A stretch of 64,000 nt of DNA from Rapana venosa (GCA_028751875.1 CM054158.1:10383798-10447797), one strand, 5' to 3'. Shown: positions 1-11,702, counted from the first letter of the stretch. Notes: generated from the sequence alone by a model not told the origin. Numbers and translations: made by a program.

Positions 1-2832
1 CCCAAACGGCAACCCCAAAAGAACGCTATACGACTGGACAGGTACACTGGCATTGGTAGGTCTCTGTAAAGGTCAGTGGAAAGAGCACGGTGAACACCAT
101 ACTGACGAGGGTCATATGCTCTATTTATAGCGGGGAGCAGGACAAGCTTTCCCAATGGCGTAGGCATGCTTGTCAACAAGAACATCAAGAACTCGGTAAT
201 AGGAAAATACCCAGTAAACAGCCGGCTTTGGCCATCCGCCTCAGGGCAGCCCCCTTCAACATCACAGTGATTCAAGCCTACGCACCAAACAAAGGGTCAC
301 GATGATGAAGTCGTAGAGGAATTCTACAACCAATTTCGGCATCATCGATAAGATGAACAAGAAAGACATCTTGATCATCAAAGGGGGACTGGAACGCCAA
401 GGTGGGCGGCGACGCACTGAAAGACTGGAGCAAATTTGCGGTCCCTCTGTAATGCGATCACCCAAAGAGCGAGGACTCCGACTACTGGAATTTGCCAGCT
501 ACAACGACCGGTGCTCGCCAAAAACCCCTTGGAGAACACAAAGCATCCCCACGCTGGACATGGCTGACCCAATGGGATCCATCACAACCAGATTTACTAC
601 ATCCCGGTGCAGAACCGGTTTCGATCTGGCATCAACAGAGCCAAGACGAGGACATTTCCCAGGGCAGACATGGGCAGCGATCATGACTCGTGCTCCTGAA
701 CTTTAGAGTCCGATTGAAGAAGACCAATAAGACAAAAGAACACCAGACTCAAGTTCAACCTGGAAAAAAATGAAAGACCACCATCGCCGAGTCCTTCCAA
801 GCAACAATAGGAGGGAAATTCGCACCACTGCTGGCACTTGAAGAAGATGCGAAAACGATGACCACCAGTTTTAACACAGTGATGACTGAGACAGCAAGCA
901 TACTTCTTGGGGAAACATTGCCGAAAAACCAACCATGGGTCACAGATGAAATCTTGAATATGTGTGACAAAAGACGAGACCCGAAGAAGAGCAAGAACAC
1001 TACAGGAGCAGTTGAGACAGGAATTAAACAAGAAGATCAGGAGAGACATGAGGAAGACCAGGAAGAATGGATAGGAAACAATGTACAGAAATCGAAGAGA
1101 GCCTGACAAAGAATAATAGCAGAAGAGCATAACAGATTGTGAAAGAGCTCACCCAAAAAGAAAACAGGGAAGAGTCAGTAACATCCAGGACAAAGAAGGG
1201 AATTGCCTAACAGAAAAGAAGGAATTGTTGGCAGATGGACGGAATACTGTTCCGAACTCTACAATCATCAGACGCTAGGCGACCCCCAGCGTACTTGCAA
1301 GCCAAGCCTCATCGATTAAAGACAAAATTCCCAATTCTACGCCGGAAGTAGAAGTAGCAATTAGATCGCTGAAGAAAGGAAAATCGCGGAATCGACAATC
1401 CCAGCAGAGCTGATCCAACACGGGGGAGAAGCAGTGACAAAACATCCTTACAAATATCTGCAACAAGATCTGGCAGACCGGAGAGTGGCCTACACCATGG
1501 ACCCAAAACACTCATCATCACCCTCCCCAAGAAAGGAAATCTCCGGCAGTGCCAAAACTACAGGACAATCAGCCCCATAAGTCATGCCAGTAAAGTCATG
1601 CTGAAAATGATCCTTTTAACGGCTGAAACCACAGGCAGAAGAGATCATCGCCGATAGAGCAGGCCGGTTTCCGCCCCAAATAGAAGCACCACAGAACAGA
1701 AAATTCAACCTGAGGGTTCTGTGTGAGAAATACAGGGCCCGCAATCAACAAGAAATTTCCACGTCTTCATGATTTTAAGAAAAAAGGGTTCGATAGAGTA
1801 AAAGGCATGACGCTCTGTGGGCCACCAAAGAACAAATTCAACATGGGCCAGAAAGCTGATCCACACCATCAAGGAACCCCTACTCAAAGGCCACCAGTGC
1901 GTACTCGTACAGGGCACGGTAGGGAATGGTTTCCTACCCAGTTGGGGTCCGACAGGGAGTCTGCTGTCGCCGAAACTATTTAACATTTCCTCGAAACGCA
2001 TCATGACTGACGCCTGGAAGACCACCAGGCACAGTCAGATTGGAGGGAAAAAAATCACCAACTCAGGTTGCCGAACATTGACGGCTGGCAGGAAATGAAG
2101 AGGAACTGGGCCAACTAGTGAACAAAACGGACGAAATATCCCCACGATACGGCATGGAAATCACGCCGAGGAAAACAAGCTCATGTCAAACAGTGCCAGC
2201 CCAATCACCACCAAGATCACTCTCAGCGGGAAAAGAATGGGGGACGTTGACATTCAAGACCTGGAGCATCATAAGTGAGGAGGATGAAGACCGAATCCTA
2301 GCAAGAGCGGCACAAAAGCACAGCAATGGCAAGCGAAGACATATGGAGGAGAAGAAAACATCCTCTCGGAACAATAAAGTTACTAAAAGCGCTAGTCACC
2401 TCATCATGCTTTTACGCATGTGGGCATGGACACTGAAGCGACCTTCAAAGGAGGTCCTAGCAGTGAAAAGAGATGCCTCAGAAGGCCCTTGCATTCTCTA
2501 CAAGGGCCATGTCACCAACAATGAAGTCGCAGAATGGATCACAAAGGTGCGGGATATGAAGACCTACGACCACGGCGAAAAAGAAGGAACTCAGATGGTT
2601 TTTGGGCACGTAACCGTCGAAGGATTGCAAGCCATCCTGAAGGAACAGTCCAGGAAGAGAAGAAAGGGCAGACAGAGGAGAAAGTGGCCGACGACAACGT
2701 GATTTGGGCAGGAAGACTTAAAGTGTCACCCAGGCACTCGCCCACGACCGCGCTAAGTGGAGCCAACTGGTCACGTTCGTCCCCATGCAGCGCCCCTACG
2801 ACCCTGGGCGGGTTACGGGCCCGTGAACAGGA
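1..2832 (+). mobile_element. RTE-like non-LTR retrotransposon, nearly full length, degenerate
   Basis: Endonuclease-reverse transcriptase polyprotein of the RTE-like type abundant in molluscs. The window opens inside the N-terminal endonuclease. A catalytic GDWNAKVG block lies at about 384-407 and a GSDHD block at about 671-687. A linker follows, then the reverse transcriptase, with an AFDRV-like block (here GFDRV) at 1766-1800. The FADD catalytic box expected near 2070 is destroyed. The C-terminal tail carries GRQRRKWP- and APTTLGGL-like segments and ends at about 2830. Homology moves between all three frames every 100-300 bases because of small indels, so no intact protein is encoded. It is either an old dead copy or a live copy damaged by consensus errors. 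Clade assignment is from motif memory, not from a tree. Confidence 0.85.
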
Positions 2833-2837
2833 AACAG

Positions 2838-2945
2838 TGAACGAGTTGGGGTTAGGTTTTGGTTAGGGTTGGTTGGGTTAGAAGGTAGGGTTAGGGTTTG
2901 GTAGTTACGGAAAGTAGGGTTAGGGTTGGTTAAGGTTAGTAGGGG
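2838..2945 (+). repeat. Telomere-like degenerate GGTTAGGG repeat at LINE 3' end
   Basis: Imperfect units of TTAGGG/GGTTAGGGTT begin within about 10 bases of the end of the LINE coding region. They read like the 3' tail of the element or an interstitial telomeric tract into which it inserted. Confidence 0.7.
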
Positions 2946-3303
2946 CGGGTCAGTGGTCAAGTTTCCGGGTTTTCCTAAGCCCCTGTTTTGCAGCATCCAG
3001 TGTGGTTTACAAGTGGATTGGGTGACCCTTTGCGTGCTTGGCTTCAGACAGTCCCCCAGTTCACCCAGCTTAAAATATGGGGCACAACCCTCTTTTGGTA
3101 GGGAAGTAAAGAAAAACCCCCTAAAAAACGTTGGGGAATATGTTTTCCCCATAACAAAAGGTTTTTGGGAATTTACCTTTAATTTTTAGTTAGTAGTTAG
3201 TTTGATTAGGTTAGGCTTTTTCTGTTTAGGGGGTTCGTTGTGTTACATGATGTACAGCACCTCGATTAGCATAACCCAAATTTTTGTTATGAGTTATTCA
3301 AGT
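2946..3303. other. Unassigned intergenic DNA
   Basis: AT-rich to neutral sequence with no recognisable gene. Short open frames lack protein-like character. Confidence 0.5.
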
Positions 3304-3420
3304 TGACCCAAGGAATGTTTGTGTTGTTTTGTTGTTGTTGTTTGTTGTTGTTGTTTTGTTGTTGTTGTGTGCTGCTGCTGCTGCTGTGCTGCTGTGTGCT
3401 GTTGTCTTCGATTTTACATT
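3304..3420. repeat. TTG/CTG trinucleotide microsatellite
   Basis: Runs of GTTGTTGTT pass into CTGCTGCTG units. This is a simple sequence repeat with no coding context. Confidence 0.9.
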
Positions 3421-4195
3421 TGTTCAATGTAGTGACTTGACACTTGGAATAGAGGGAGGGAGAGAAAGTTCAAGTTAGCATTTGTGTTCAAGAAAAGCAT
3501 GACACTTTTAACATTTTTAGCAAGATGACATTAAGCTCTGCAGTAATTTTCAATCCAGCAGTCGCAATTTGAGACGAGAAAAATCAAGCGAAAAACATTC
3601 CCATTGGAGCAAAATTTTTAAAAAGCACTATCAATATAATAAAAATCATGTGACAAAATAATAAACTGTATGATTGACCATAACCTTTGTCCATTAGGGC
3701 CAGCACAATCAACATTTTTAAATATCATATGCTAAATGGAGATCATTGAATACGCTGGCAAAGAAATCTTCAGCAAAAACAAAGTGGAAATAAACAGGGC
3801 TTTGACGCTCTTATGCCCTCATTTTGTATTTTTCATTCCAGAAAAAAATAGATTAAAATCTGTTTTACACGTTATACATGGGGCAGAAAAAAGGGTAAAG
3901 TCGGTTTTACGCTCTTAAAAATGTGTAAAAAGGGAATCATATTCTGACACTAAATAATCTTTACAGGTATTGATTAAAAGGAAATGATTTGTCTGCACGC
4001 AACATGTACCCTTTCTCCTGAAGTAGGGAGTGGGAAAACTGGAGTTTTGGTCCACTGAACGGCATGATAAAAGCTACTGGTCTTGGTGTGCCAGAGCTTG
4101 GTCAGGCGTAAGAAGGAATGACCCAGGTTTATGCCGAGTACACCTGCCCCCGTGTGCACGTCGTCTTCACTGGCAAAAATTGAGCACTGAGAAAA
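3421..4195. other. Unassigned AT-rich DNA
   Basis: No gene recognised. Two short segments near 3795-3810 and 3895-3915 resemble each other (a 'tttacgctctta'-like phrase). This may be a diverged dispersed repeat. Confidence 0.4.
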
Positions 4196-4198
4196 CCT

Positions 4199-4199
4199 C

Positions 4200-4244
<45 letters not shown>

Positions 4245-4255
4245 CTCTCTTCTCT

Positions 4256-4290
<35 letters not shown>

Positions 4291-4291
4291 A
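4199..4291. repeat. TCTG then CT microsatellite
   Basis: A (TCTG)n run merges into a (CT)n run, interrupted by TCCTCT. The open frames on both strands here are low-complexity artefacts. Confidence 0.9.
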
Positions 4292-4934
4292 CCACACACA
4301 TACACACCGCATAGTATATACAAATTTAGGCCTATTTGACATAATGCTTTCAAAACCCCCCACCACCACCACCACATCACATAGGGCCCGTCATCTCTGG
4401 ACTTAGTGAAAGGTGTTCAGTGTGCAGAATGGGAAAAGAGTACATGAGCCCCTAGTACATTGGGTGAAAGGTGTCTGCAGACAATTTTTGACTATGCAGG
4501 GACAGTCTCTCATGGGCATGGACGGCAATGTCGCTGCTGCTATCTTTGCAACAATGATATGCATCCAAAGTCGACATTACTGCTTAACCCTTCATCATTA
4601 CCAATGACTTTAAGGCTCCCCTGCACCTGTGCTTTGCGTTCGCACTGACGTATTGCTGCAACTGTTTCTGTTAGTGCACAATGATGGCCGGCCCTTTTCT
4701 CCCTTGCGAGGGAGCTCGAGGTGTAATGCCATGTTTCTAAAACGGGAGACAACAGCAAATTGTGCGAGGTGTGTTTCCTTGGGTGGTGACTGATGAATTG
4801 TAGAATGTATGCAGCCTCCCCTCAAAAAGCCACAATCCCACTGTTCATTTTGCTTTGTAGTTCAGAGGTTGGGACCAGATGGAAGCAAATCTCTCTCCCC
4901 TTTTGCTACAATGGGGCCTCTCATCTGGCGGCGG
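4292..4934. other. Unassigned DNA between microsatellite and inverted-repeat arm
   Basis: Sequence of balanced composition. I recognise neither a gene nor a repeat family in it. Confidence 0.4.
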
Positions 4935-4977
4935 CTGGACACTTGTGAGCGTCAAGACCATCACCTGTCCTGCGAAT

Positions 4978-5086
4978 GAGGCTGACAAATGGGATTTAAG
5001 AGCAATGGGATTTCAGATCAATGGGATTTAAGATCAATGGGATTTCAGATCAATGGGATTTCAGATCAATGGGATTTAGGATGTAA
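4978..5086. repeat. 17-bp tandem repeat in receptor 3' flank
   Basis: About six units of 'gatcaatgggatttcag'. The same array, inverted, is at about 63850-63955 downstream of receptor E. Confidence 0.9.
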
Positions 5087-5503
5087 GCAATATTTTCCCG
5101 TTGCTGCCAGCTGGATTCTTTCATAACTGGCAGCTTTGGGCAAGGGGACTGGCTGGACAGTTCCTGGTCCACAGCTGCAGTGAAGTAGGCTGCGTGTGTG
5201 GACTGCAGACGGGCTTTCCACTGGAATATGACATGCGCGTTGTGGTCTCTAGTCTATGTTTTCATGCCAAAGTGTACCCAATACTGACATTGTTTTGTAA
5301 CATTCTGATTCAAGTTTTGTTTTCCTTCTTGTTTCTACTTATACTGTTTTAGGGTAGAATCCTACACGGTATATAAACTCAGTTTTAGATTAGATTGTTT
5401 AAAACAGTCATGAAATATTTTGCTTATTTTTACATCGCTTCACGCAGGGCGGGTTTTTTTCTGGCATTTTCATTTGCGCAGCTGTCAGTTACACCCTCTT
5501 ATG

Positions 5504-6000
5504 TCAACAAGCACATTGCCTGAAAAGTTCACCTACCGTTTCTCGAAATTTGGTTCCACAAAAGTAATATACAAAGAAATTACAGGTGCAGTTGACCACT
5601 GAACCCAAAAGGTAAAATCTTATGAAAACAGAATACAAATTTTCATAGCGTCCCCCAATTTTCACTTCAGGAACAAGAATCACCGAAAACCGAACCGCCA
5701 TAGCTGGCACAATGCATATGAGATACAGAATGGAAGTGCCAACAATCATACGAGTTACTGCCAGGTCTTTGGAGGTGAGGGAATCAGAAACAGACGACAC
5801 TTTCTCTCTCCAGCGGGACAACTTCTTCATCTTGACCACTGTGACCACAGTGCAGATGGTGACAGTGACTGCACAGAGGATGGGCAAGGAAAAGCCGAAG
5901 ATGATGCCGCTGAACACGTGGATGACCTCTTGGTTTTGCAGGTAGAACTCACTGCTGTACAGTTGGTACTGCATTTCTGTTTTTTGAGGATCGAAAAACC
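5504..6000 (-). CDS. Receptor A: rhodopsin-type GPCR, candidate chemosensory receptor, 3' part
   Basis: Seven-transmembrane receptor of the class expanded in gastropods as candidate chemosensory receptors (a family-level inference). Visible from the gap towards the stop: extracellular loop 2 with YLYSSEFYLQ-like residues; TM5 (LPILCAVTVTICTVVTVV); a basic third loop (KMKKLSRWREK); TM6 around LYLICIVPAM; TM7 ending NFFVYYFCG in place of NPxxY; then helix 8 (TKFRETV). It stops at CAC followed by TGA, with no further tail. This half is free of frameshifts and is the best 3' reference for the cluster. The N-terminus and TM1-TM4 are missing, presumably in the adjacent gap. The open frame continuing through the Ns into 6961 joins it falsely to a LINE endonuclease. 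Confidence 0.8.
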
Positions 6001-6500
6001 NNNNNNNNNNNNNNNNNNNNNNNNNNNNNNNNNNNNNNNNNNNNNNNNNNNNNNNNNNNNNNNNNNNNNNNNNNNNNNNNNNNNNNNNNNNNNNNNNNNN
6101 NNNNNNNNNNNNNNNNNNNNNNNNNNNNNNNNNNNNNNNNNNNNNNNNNNNNNNNNNNNNNNNNNNNNNNNNNNNNNNNNNNNNNNNNNNNNNNNNNNNN
6201 NNNNNNNNNNNNNNNNNNNNNNNNNNNNNNNNNNNNNNNNNNNNNNNNNNNNNNNNNNNNNNNNNNNNNNNNNNNNNNNNNNNNNNNNNNNNNNNNNNNN
6301 NNNNNNNNNNNNNNNNNNNNNNNNNNNNNNNNNNNNNNNNNNNNNNNNNNNNNNNNNNNNNNNNNNNNNNNNNNNNNNNNNNNNNNNNNNNNNNNNNNNN
6401 NNNNNNNNNNNNNNNNNNNNNNNNNNNNNNNNNNNNNNNNNNNNNNNNNNNNNNNNNNNNNNNNNNNNNNNNNNNNNNNNNNNNNNNNNNNNNNNNNNNN
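6001..6500. other. Assembly gap, 500 Ns
   Basis: Exactly 500 unknown bases, so probably a placeholder of arbitrary length. It separates the receptor A 3' half from a LINE endonuclease and hides whatever joins them. Confidence 0.98.
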
Positions 6501-6502
6501 GG

Positions 6503-7650
6503 TTTTGTGATGTTAAGGTGGAAAAGAATGGCGGAATGATAAGAATGCAGTTCATTGGTGACAGAAACAGATGTGACAAGATTAAAGGAAGCATTAGTGA
6601 TCAGCCAGTCTAAAATATGACCAGATCTGTGTGTTGCTTCATTTACCAGTTGGGAGAGAGAATGATTGGACAGAGAAAGAAAAAGACGCTTGACATCTGG
6701 AGAAGATTGATTATCGAAATGAAAGTTGAAGTCACCAAGAATTATTAGTTTACTGGGAGAGAGGCTGTAATGGTCGAGGAGTGACTGGAATTCTTGATGA
6801 AAACCAGAAGATGTCAGGTTGTTCTTACGGCTAGGAGGTGAGTGGTAAAGGCAGCAGAAAGTAATAGAGTGGCCAGGTAGGTTGAGATTGATTTCGCAAA
6901 CTTCAAAAGATTCGTGTGAGAATGAAAGATTGTGACTGAAAGAAAGAGCTGGTTCCAACATGTCTTTGAAGATGATGGCAATCCCACCTCCTCGAGAGAG
7001 TCAGGGAAAAGAAATAGTTTTTTATCCTGGAGGAGTCAGCTGTTTTACTTTTGGCTCATGGCCATGTGGTTTAAGCCAAGTTTCGGTGAGAAAGGTTAAG
7101 TCAATGTTTTTTTCAGAGATGAAAGCAGAAATGTATCAGCTATTCCATTTGGACAGACAGACTGCACATTGAACAAACAAACTTGAAGGAGATTTGAAGG
7201 AGGAGGAGATGGTTAAAGATGAAAGTGGTGAGTTTGGATAAGAATCAGAGGAAGAGGATGAAGGCGATGGTGGAGATGTGGCTAGCGGAAGAACAGACAA
7301 GATTTTGGATGGTGAATCGGGAGTAGAAGATGGCAAAAGAACTGTATTAATCAGGGGATTCCGCGTTTGACACACATCATGATGCACATCATCATCGGAA
7401 CAAAAAATATTGTCAGAATCACAAACAACAGAAGAAACGAAAGCTGAAGAAACAGGTGGAGGGCAGAATGGGGAAGCAGCGTTGTCAGGGGTTACAGAAG
7501 TGACGTCAGAGGTGAGGAGGGAGACAGGGGAGAGGGAAGCCAACCACTGGCGATGACGCACACCTGCCCCTGTTCCTGTCTGATTTTGCAGCAATGAATG
7601 CCCAAGTATATGTTGCATTATCTCTGGAGCAAGTGTGTATTGTTTTGACA
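6503..7650 (-). mobile_element. L2/CR1-like LINE, 5' part with endonuclease domain
   Basis: Reading from 7650 downwards: a Ser/Pro-rich leader, a CLFNVQSV-like segment, ISEKNIDLTFLTETWLKPHG at about 7120-7065, CCLYHSPPS at about 6850, the endonuclease motif ILGDFNFHFD at about 6740-6712, then HILDWLITN and a degraded SDH motif (SYHSAILFHL) at about 6550-6515. These are hallmarks of the apurinic-type endonuclease of L2/CR1-type elements, which nicks target DNA. The frame is open from 6961 to the gap but shifted upstream. The catalytic Asp of SDH appears replaced by Tyr. The reverse transcriptase part would lie in the N gap. Confidence 0.85.
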
Positions 7651-7689
7651 AAACTCAGGTTTTGAAGGATGGAATTCACATGACAGTAT

Positions 7690-9235
7690 TGTTTTTATGT
7701 CAGCACATGTTACAGCCATGTTTGCCAATTGACAAACAGACAGAGAAAGAGCCACGACCAACAGTTGTTTGCTTGAATCTCAATGCTCCGAAGCACAGAG
7801 TATCGGCAGCTGAACGAAGAGAATGGGATGGGGTGTAGAGGTGAAGACAATTACAGAGATAAGAGGCTGCAGATTTGTGGAGGCATTTGAAACAGAGAGT
7901 ACAAATCTTGTACTTCACTCTTTGTAAGACAGGGAGCCAATGAAGAGATTGCAAGAGAGGAGTGATGTGTTCAGATTTTTTCTTAGGACTAGTCAAGCTG
8001 CAGAGTTTTGTATGGGGTGAAGTGAGTGGATGAACGATGCTGGTAGACCAGCCATAAGAGAATTGCAATAGTCCAAACATGAGAGAAAATGAGGTGTGAC
8101 AAGACTGGATGTTGCATCTGTAGACAGATACTTTCGAATTGCACGTATGTGCCGTAATTGATAATAACAGGACTGGCAGGTCTGGGTGATAAACTTTTGC
8201 ATGGAGAGTGTGTTGTTGATAACAAGACTAAGATATTTCACAGAGCTGGACAGAGGGACTGATGTATTGCCAAATTCTATTGAAGTTGTTTAGATTAATG
8301 AAAGTTTATGTTTGGTCCCAATAAGCAGGGCTTAAGTTTTATCCATATTTAACTGTAGCTTGTTCTGTACCATCTAGTTTTGAATATCTTGGAGGCAGTG
8401 GGACATATTTATCAGGGGGTAAGGCAGGTTTTCAAAAGTATCAGTGCATTGAGGCTGAGTATCATCAGCATAGAAATGATGATAGATGTGATAGCGTTTA
8501 TTATATTTGAAAGTGGAGCAGTGTAGAAAGTGAAGAGAACAGGGCCAGAATGATCCTGTGTGACACCCCCATACGAGTTTGGAAGGCATTGATTGATTAC
8601 GCTCACAATTACCAGTCGGGGAGCGGTTTGTGATTAAGAACTGAACCAAGTGGTGCTTTGCCTCTGATACCAAACGTATTTTGAAAGGGAGAGATGAGAA
8701 TTGAATGGGCAATAGTGTCAAAGGCTGCAGACAAGTCAAGCAGTGTAAGAAGGGAGACTTTTCTTTCATCAGAAGGGAGTCTAAGGTATGGACTAGGGTG
8801 GTTTCGGTACTGTAGTTGGACGATAGGCATACTGAAAAGGGGGAAGGATATTTTTGGAATAAAGGTGGTTGTTAAGCTGTTTCAGAACTAATTTTTCGAG
8901 TACTTTAGTGACAAAAGATAAGTTTGAGACAGGTCTGACTATTGCGGTTTTGAGAGCTGATGGAAAATGTCCTGAAAGAGGTGATAAGTTCACTATTTTG
9001 GTGATGGTAGGTACAAGTTTAGGAGGGCACTGTGAGCAGGTATGGAGCAGGTATGGGATCAAGGTCGCATGATTTAATAGTCATTTCTTTCAGGATTGTC
9101 TTTATTTTTAGTTCACTTGTGGGAGGAAAGGAAAGTAGAGGAGTGCCAGTGAACTGAGGATCAGGAGGAGCAGGCTGGATGGAGGCTGATCCAAAGTTGG
9201 AGCGGGTTGTGGATTTGTCTAAAAAGTAGAAAGAA
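7690..9235 (-). mobile_element. L2/CR1-like LINE, reverse transcriptase part, 5'-truncated
   Basis: In minus-strand order: KLVPTITKIVNLS and NLSFVTKVLEKLVLKQL near 9000-8890 (fingers), LLTLLDLSAAFDTIAHSIL near 8745-8695 (motif A), GVTQDHSGPVLFT near 8570 (degraded motif B), HHFYADDTQ at about 8480-8455 (motif C, catalytic Asp pair kept), SVKYLxLVINNTLSM near 8240-8205, and the C-terminal signature ITPLLQSLHWLPVLQRVKYK near 7965-7905. Several frameshifts separate these blocks. No endonuclease lies upstream of 9235, so this copy is 5'-truncated. Its 3' end abuts the endonuclease of a second piece at 7650. Confidence 0.88.
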
Positions 9236-9580
9236 AAATTGATGGAAGTCCGACAGGCTGTGGGTGGAAGGCAAAGGGTTGTTTTTGCAGACCCAAAAGC
9301 GTTTGGGGTGGGGGGAAAAGAGAGATTTTATGGATGTAGCTTTTTGAACTTGGGAAGAGTAATAATCTGTTTAGCAGAAGGTTTGACTTCTGTGCTAACA
9401 CTATCTCGACTCCGCTCCCCAGAATAACTTGACAGGGTGGGGGGGGCTGTAAAGCGTAAACAAGTCTGAAGTGGACATATTTTGTCCTTGAGCATGGGGG
9501 CCCATGAGGGGCTTTTTTAGGAAGTGACTGGAGGTGTAATGGTAGAAAGTCTTGACAGGGGAGAGAGGGCTTGCAACAGC
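9236..9580. other. Unassigned DNA upstream of LINE RT
   Basis: No recognised gene. It may be linker sequence of the LINE or older flanking DNA. Confidence 0.35.
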
Positions 9581-9584
9581 AGCA

Positions 9585-10295
9585 GCAGCTTTTTGTTGTG
9601 TTACTTAGTGTGCATGTGTGGATCTTGTAAAAGTGGATACTGCAACACAGGGATTTTCTTTTACTTAGTGTGCATGTGTGGATCTGTATGATGATATGCA
9701 ACAACAGAGGATTTCTTTTACTTGGTGTGCATGTGTGGATTGTATAGATGGATATGCACAACAGCAGGAGTTTTTTTATTTAGTGTGCATGTGTGGATCT
9801 GTATAGATAGTACTGCAACAACAGCAGGAGTTCTTTTATTAGTGTGCAGGGTGTGGATCTGTATAGATAGATACTGCAAAAAACAGCAGGAGTTCTTTTA
9901 CTTAGTGTGATGTGTGGATCTGTATAGATAGATACTGCAACAACAGCAGGAGTTCTGTTACTTAGTGTGCATGTGTGGATCTGTATAGATAGATATGAAA
10001 ACAACGCAGGAGTTCTTTTATTAGTGTGCATGTGGGATCTGTATAGATAGATACTGCAAACAACAGCAGGAGTTCTTTTATTTAGTGTGCATGTGTGGAT
10101 CTTTTATAGATAGATACTGCAACAACAGCAGGAGTTCTTTTATTATGTGCATGTGTGGATTGTTTAGGATAGTAGTGCACAAAGCAGGAGTTCTGTTTTT
10201 AGGGGTGCATGTGTGGTCTGTATAGATAGATACTGAAACAACAGAGGGTTCTGTTATTTAGTGTGCATGTGTGGATCTGTATAGATAGATACTCA
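9585..10295. repeat. Minisatellite, unit about 60 bp, about 12 copies
   Basis: Each unit contains 'tgtgcatgtgtggatctg', a 'tatagatagatactgcaa' segment, and 'caacagcaggagttctttta'. Units differ by small indels. The minus-strand frames reading HTCTLSKR are translations of this repeat, not genes. Confidence 0.92.
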
Positions 10296-10534
10296 TAAAG
10301 TTTTTTTAAAGTTTTGGGGGCAACATTTGTCTGAATGTTTGTATGATGTACTTTTCAAAGGTAGTAAAGGCAATATGGACGGTGGCATTTTTCATGATAT
10401 ATTGTATTCTCAGTTTTATGGGTGCTTTTCATAAGTTTGTTTACTTTAGATAAATGTGCACAAATCTGTATCAGTTTCATTTGATTTTTTTAGAACATTT
10501 TTCAAAAATTTTTTTTCTCTTTTTTTAAAAAATT
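10296..10534. other. AT-rich 3' flank of receptor B
   Basis: Poly-T-rich sequence between the minisatellite and the receptor tail. It is probably the 3' untranslated region and flank, but no polyadenylation site can be placed with confidence. Confidence 0.4.
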
Positions 10535-11702
10535 TTTTTCCATGATTCCTGTTTTTTCTGGCATTTTTTAGCTTTGGAGTTTTAACCTTTGACTCTTTGC
10601 AAGAACATTGCTGAAAAGTTGATGAATTGTTTCACGAATTTGGTTCACAAGAGAATAACAAATAAAATTGCAGGTGAGTTTTTATGAATTAAAAGGTAAA
10701 ACCTTATGAAACGAAAAAACAAATTTTAGAGTCCCCACTTTCACGTCAGGGACAAGAATCCCGAGAAACGAAGCCATAGATGGCACAATGATATGAGATA
10801 CAGAATTGGGGGTGCCAACATCATACGAGTTATGCCGGTCTTTGGAGGTTTAGGGGTTAGAAGAGACGCACTTTCTTCTCCCGGGGACAATTCTATCTTG
10901 ACCACTGTGACACAGTGTGTGGTGACAGTGATTTAAGAGAGGGCAGGAAAGCCGAAGATGAGCCCCTGAAACGTGGATGACCTCTTGTTCTGCAGGTAGA
11001 ATCATGCTGTACAGTTGGTATGGATGTTGGAACAGCATCAAAAACAGATGACGTATAGCGATCCCTGAAAAAAACATGAACAGTCTAAAACCGTTTATGG
11101 ACACAAAGCATAGCAGCACCCCCGTTTTCCTTTTGGACAGCAAAATTATCACCAGGGGTGGTGAGTAAGCACAACTCTCCACTGCATGACATAGACACTT
11201 CTGGGATGACATCAAGCCTGTTTGCCAAACAATAGGTTTCACAAAAAAGGCAGTGTGGCACCTATTCATCGCCTGTCTGTGACGTACATGTTACAGGACA
11301 TCACTGCTGTAACCATTAAGCGTGAACGTACAGCATGTTAAGCAGTGCCAAAGGTGAAAAGACACACGTTGATTCTCTCCCCCAGTCCCTGCTGTAGAAG
11401 ACCAGATGTTGAGGATGTTGGTAGACAAAGGGGACCAGGAAAAGCAGGGGCAGGAAGAGGCGGTCAGCACCACGTTGTAGGAGCACGTCCACTTCTTTGG
11501 GGACCAGGTTGTCTGGTTGTCCATGGGACGGAATGGGACACGTTTTCAGCAGACATCCCTTTTGGCACCACCACAGCAATGCTGTTGTGGTTTCTGCACG
11601 TTGATGACGTCAGCACTGCTGTTGCTGGTCACTGACACTTGATGCCACAGAGGTGTTGGCAAGAAGTGTGAAGTCTCCAAGGGCCACATTGAAAAACACC
11701 AT
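10535..11702 (-). pseudogene. Receptor B: rhodopsin-type GPCR copy with many indels
   Basis: Full-length counterpart of receptor E in reverse orientation. The start codon is at 11702-11700. The N-terminus contains Asn-Thr-Ser and Asn-Ser-Ser sequons. TM1-TM7 can be followed to a NFICYS-like TM7 end near 10660, and then a tail of about 25 residues (KESKVK-like) resembling receptor D rather than A or E. Single-base gains and losses break the frame about every 50-150 bases, for instance near 11290, 11040 and 10860. Either it is a true pseudogene or, since many breaks are in base runs, an unpolished consensus. Confidence 0.75.

Larger units (their letters stand above)
4935..6000 (-). repeat. Left arm of long inverted repeat (receptor A 3' end plus flank)
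   Basis: Reverse complement of about 62930-63995 with very few differences. It covers the second half of the receptor coding region and about 570 bases downstream. The 83-codon open frame at 5101-5352 on the plus strand is residue-for-residue the same as the one on the minus strand at 63581-63832. The arm is truncated on its inner side by the N gap. Confidence 0.9.

Noticed and set aside
3400..3420. Shared phrase 'gttgtcttcgattttac' with 59565-59585 considered as a dispersed repeat
   Set aside because: Too short, and flanked by TTG microsatellite in both places. It does not extend.
9585..10295. Possible CRISPR-like array because of regular spacing near 60 bp
   Set aside because: Repeat and 'spacer' parts are both conserved between units, so it is a minisatellite. 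The genome is eukaryotic.
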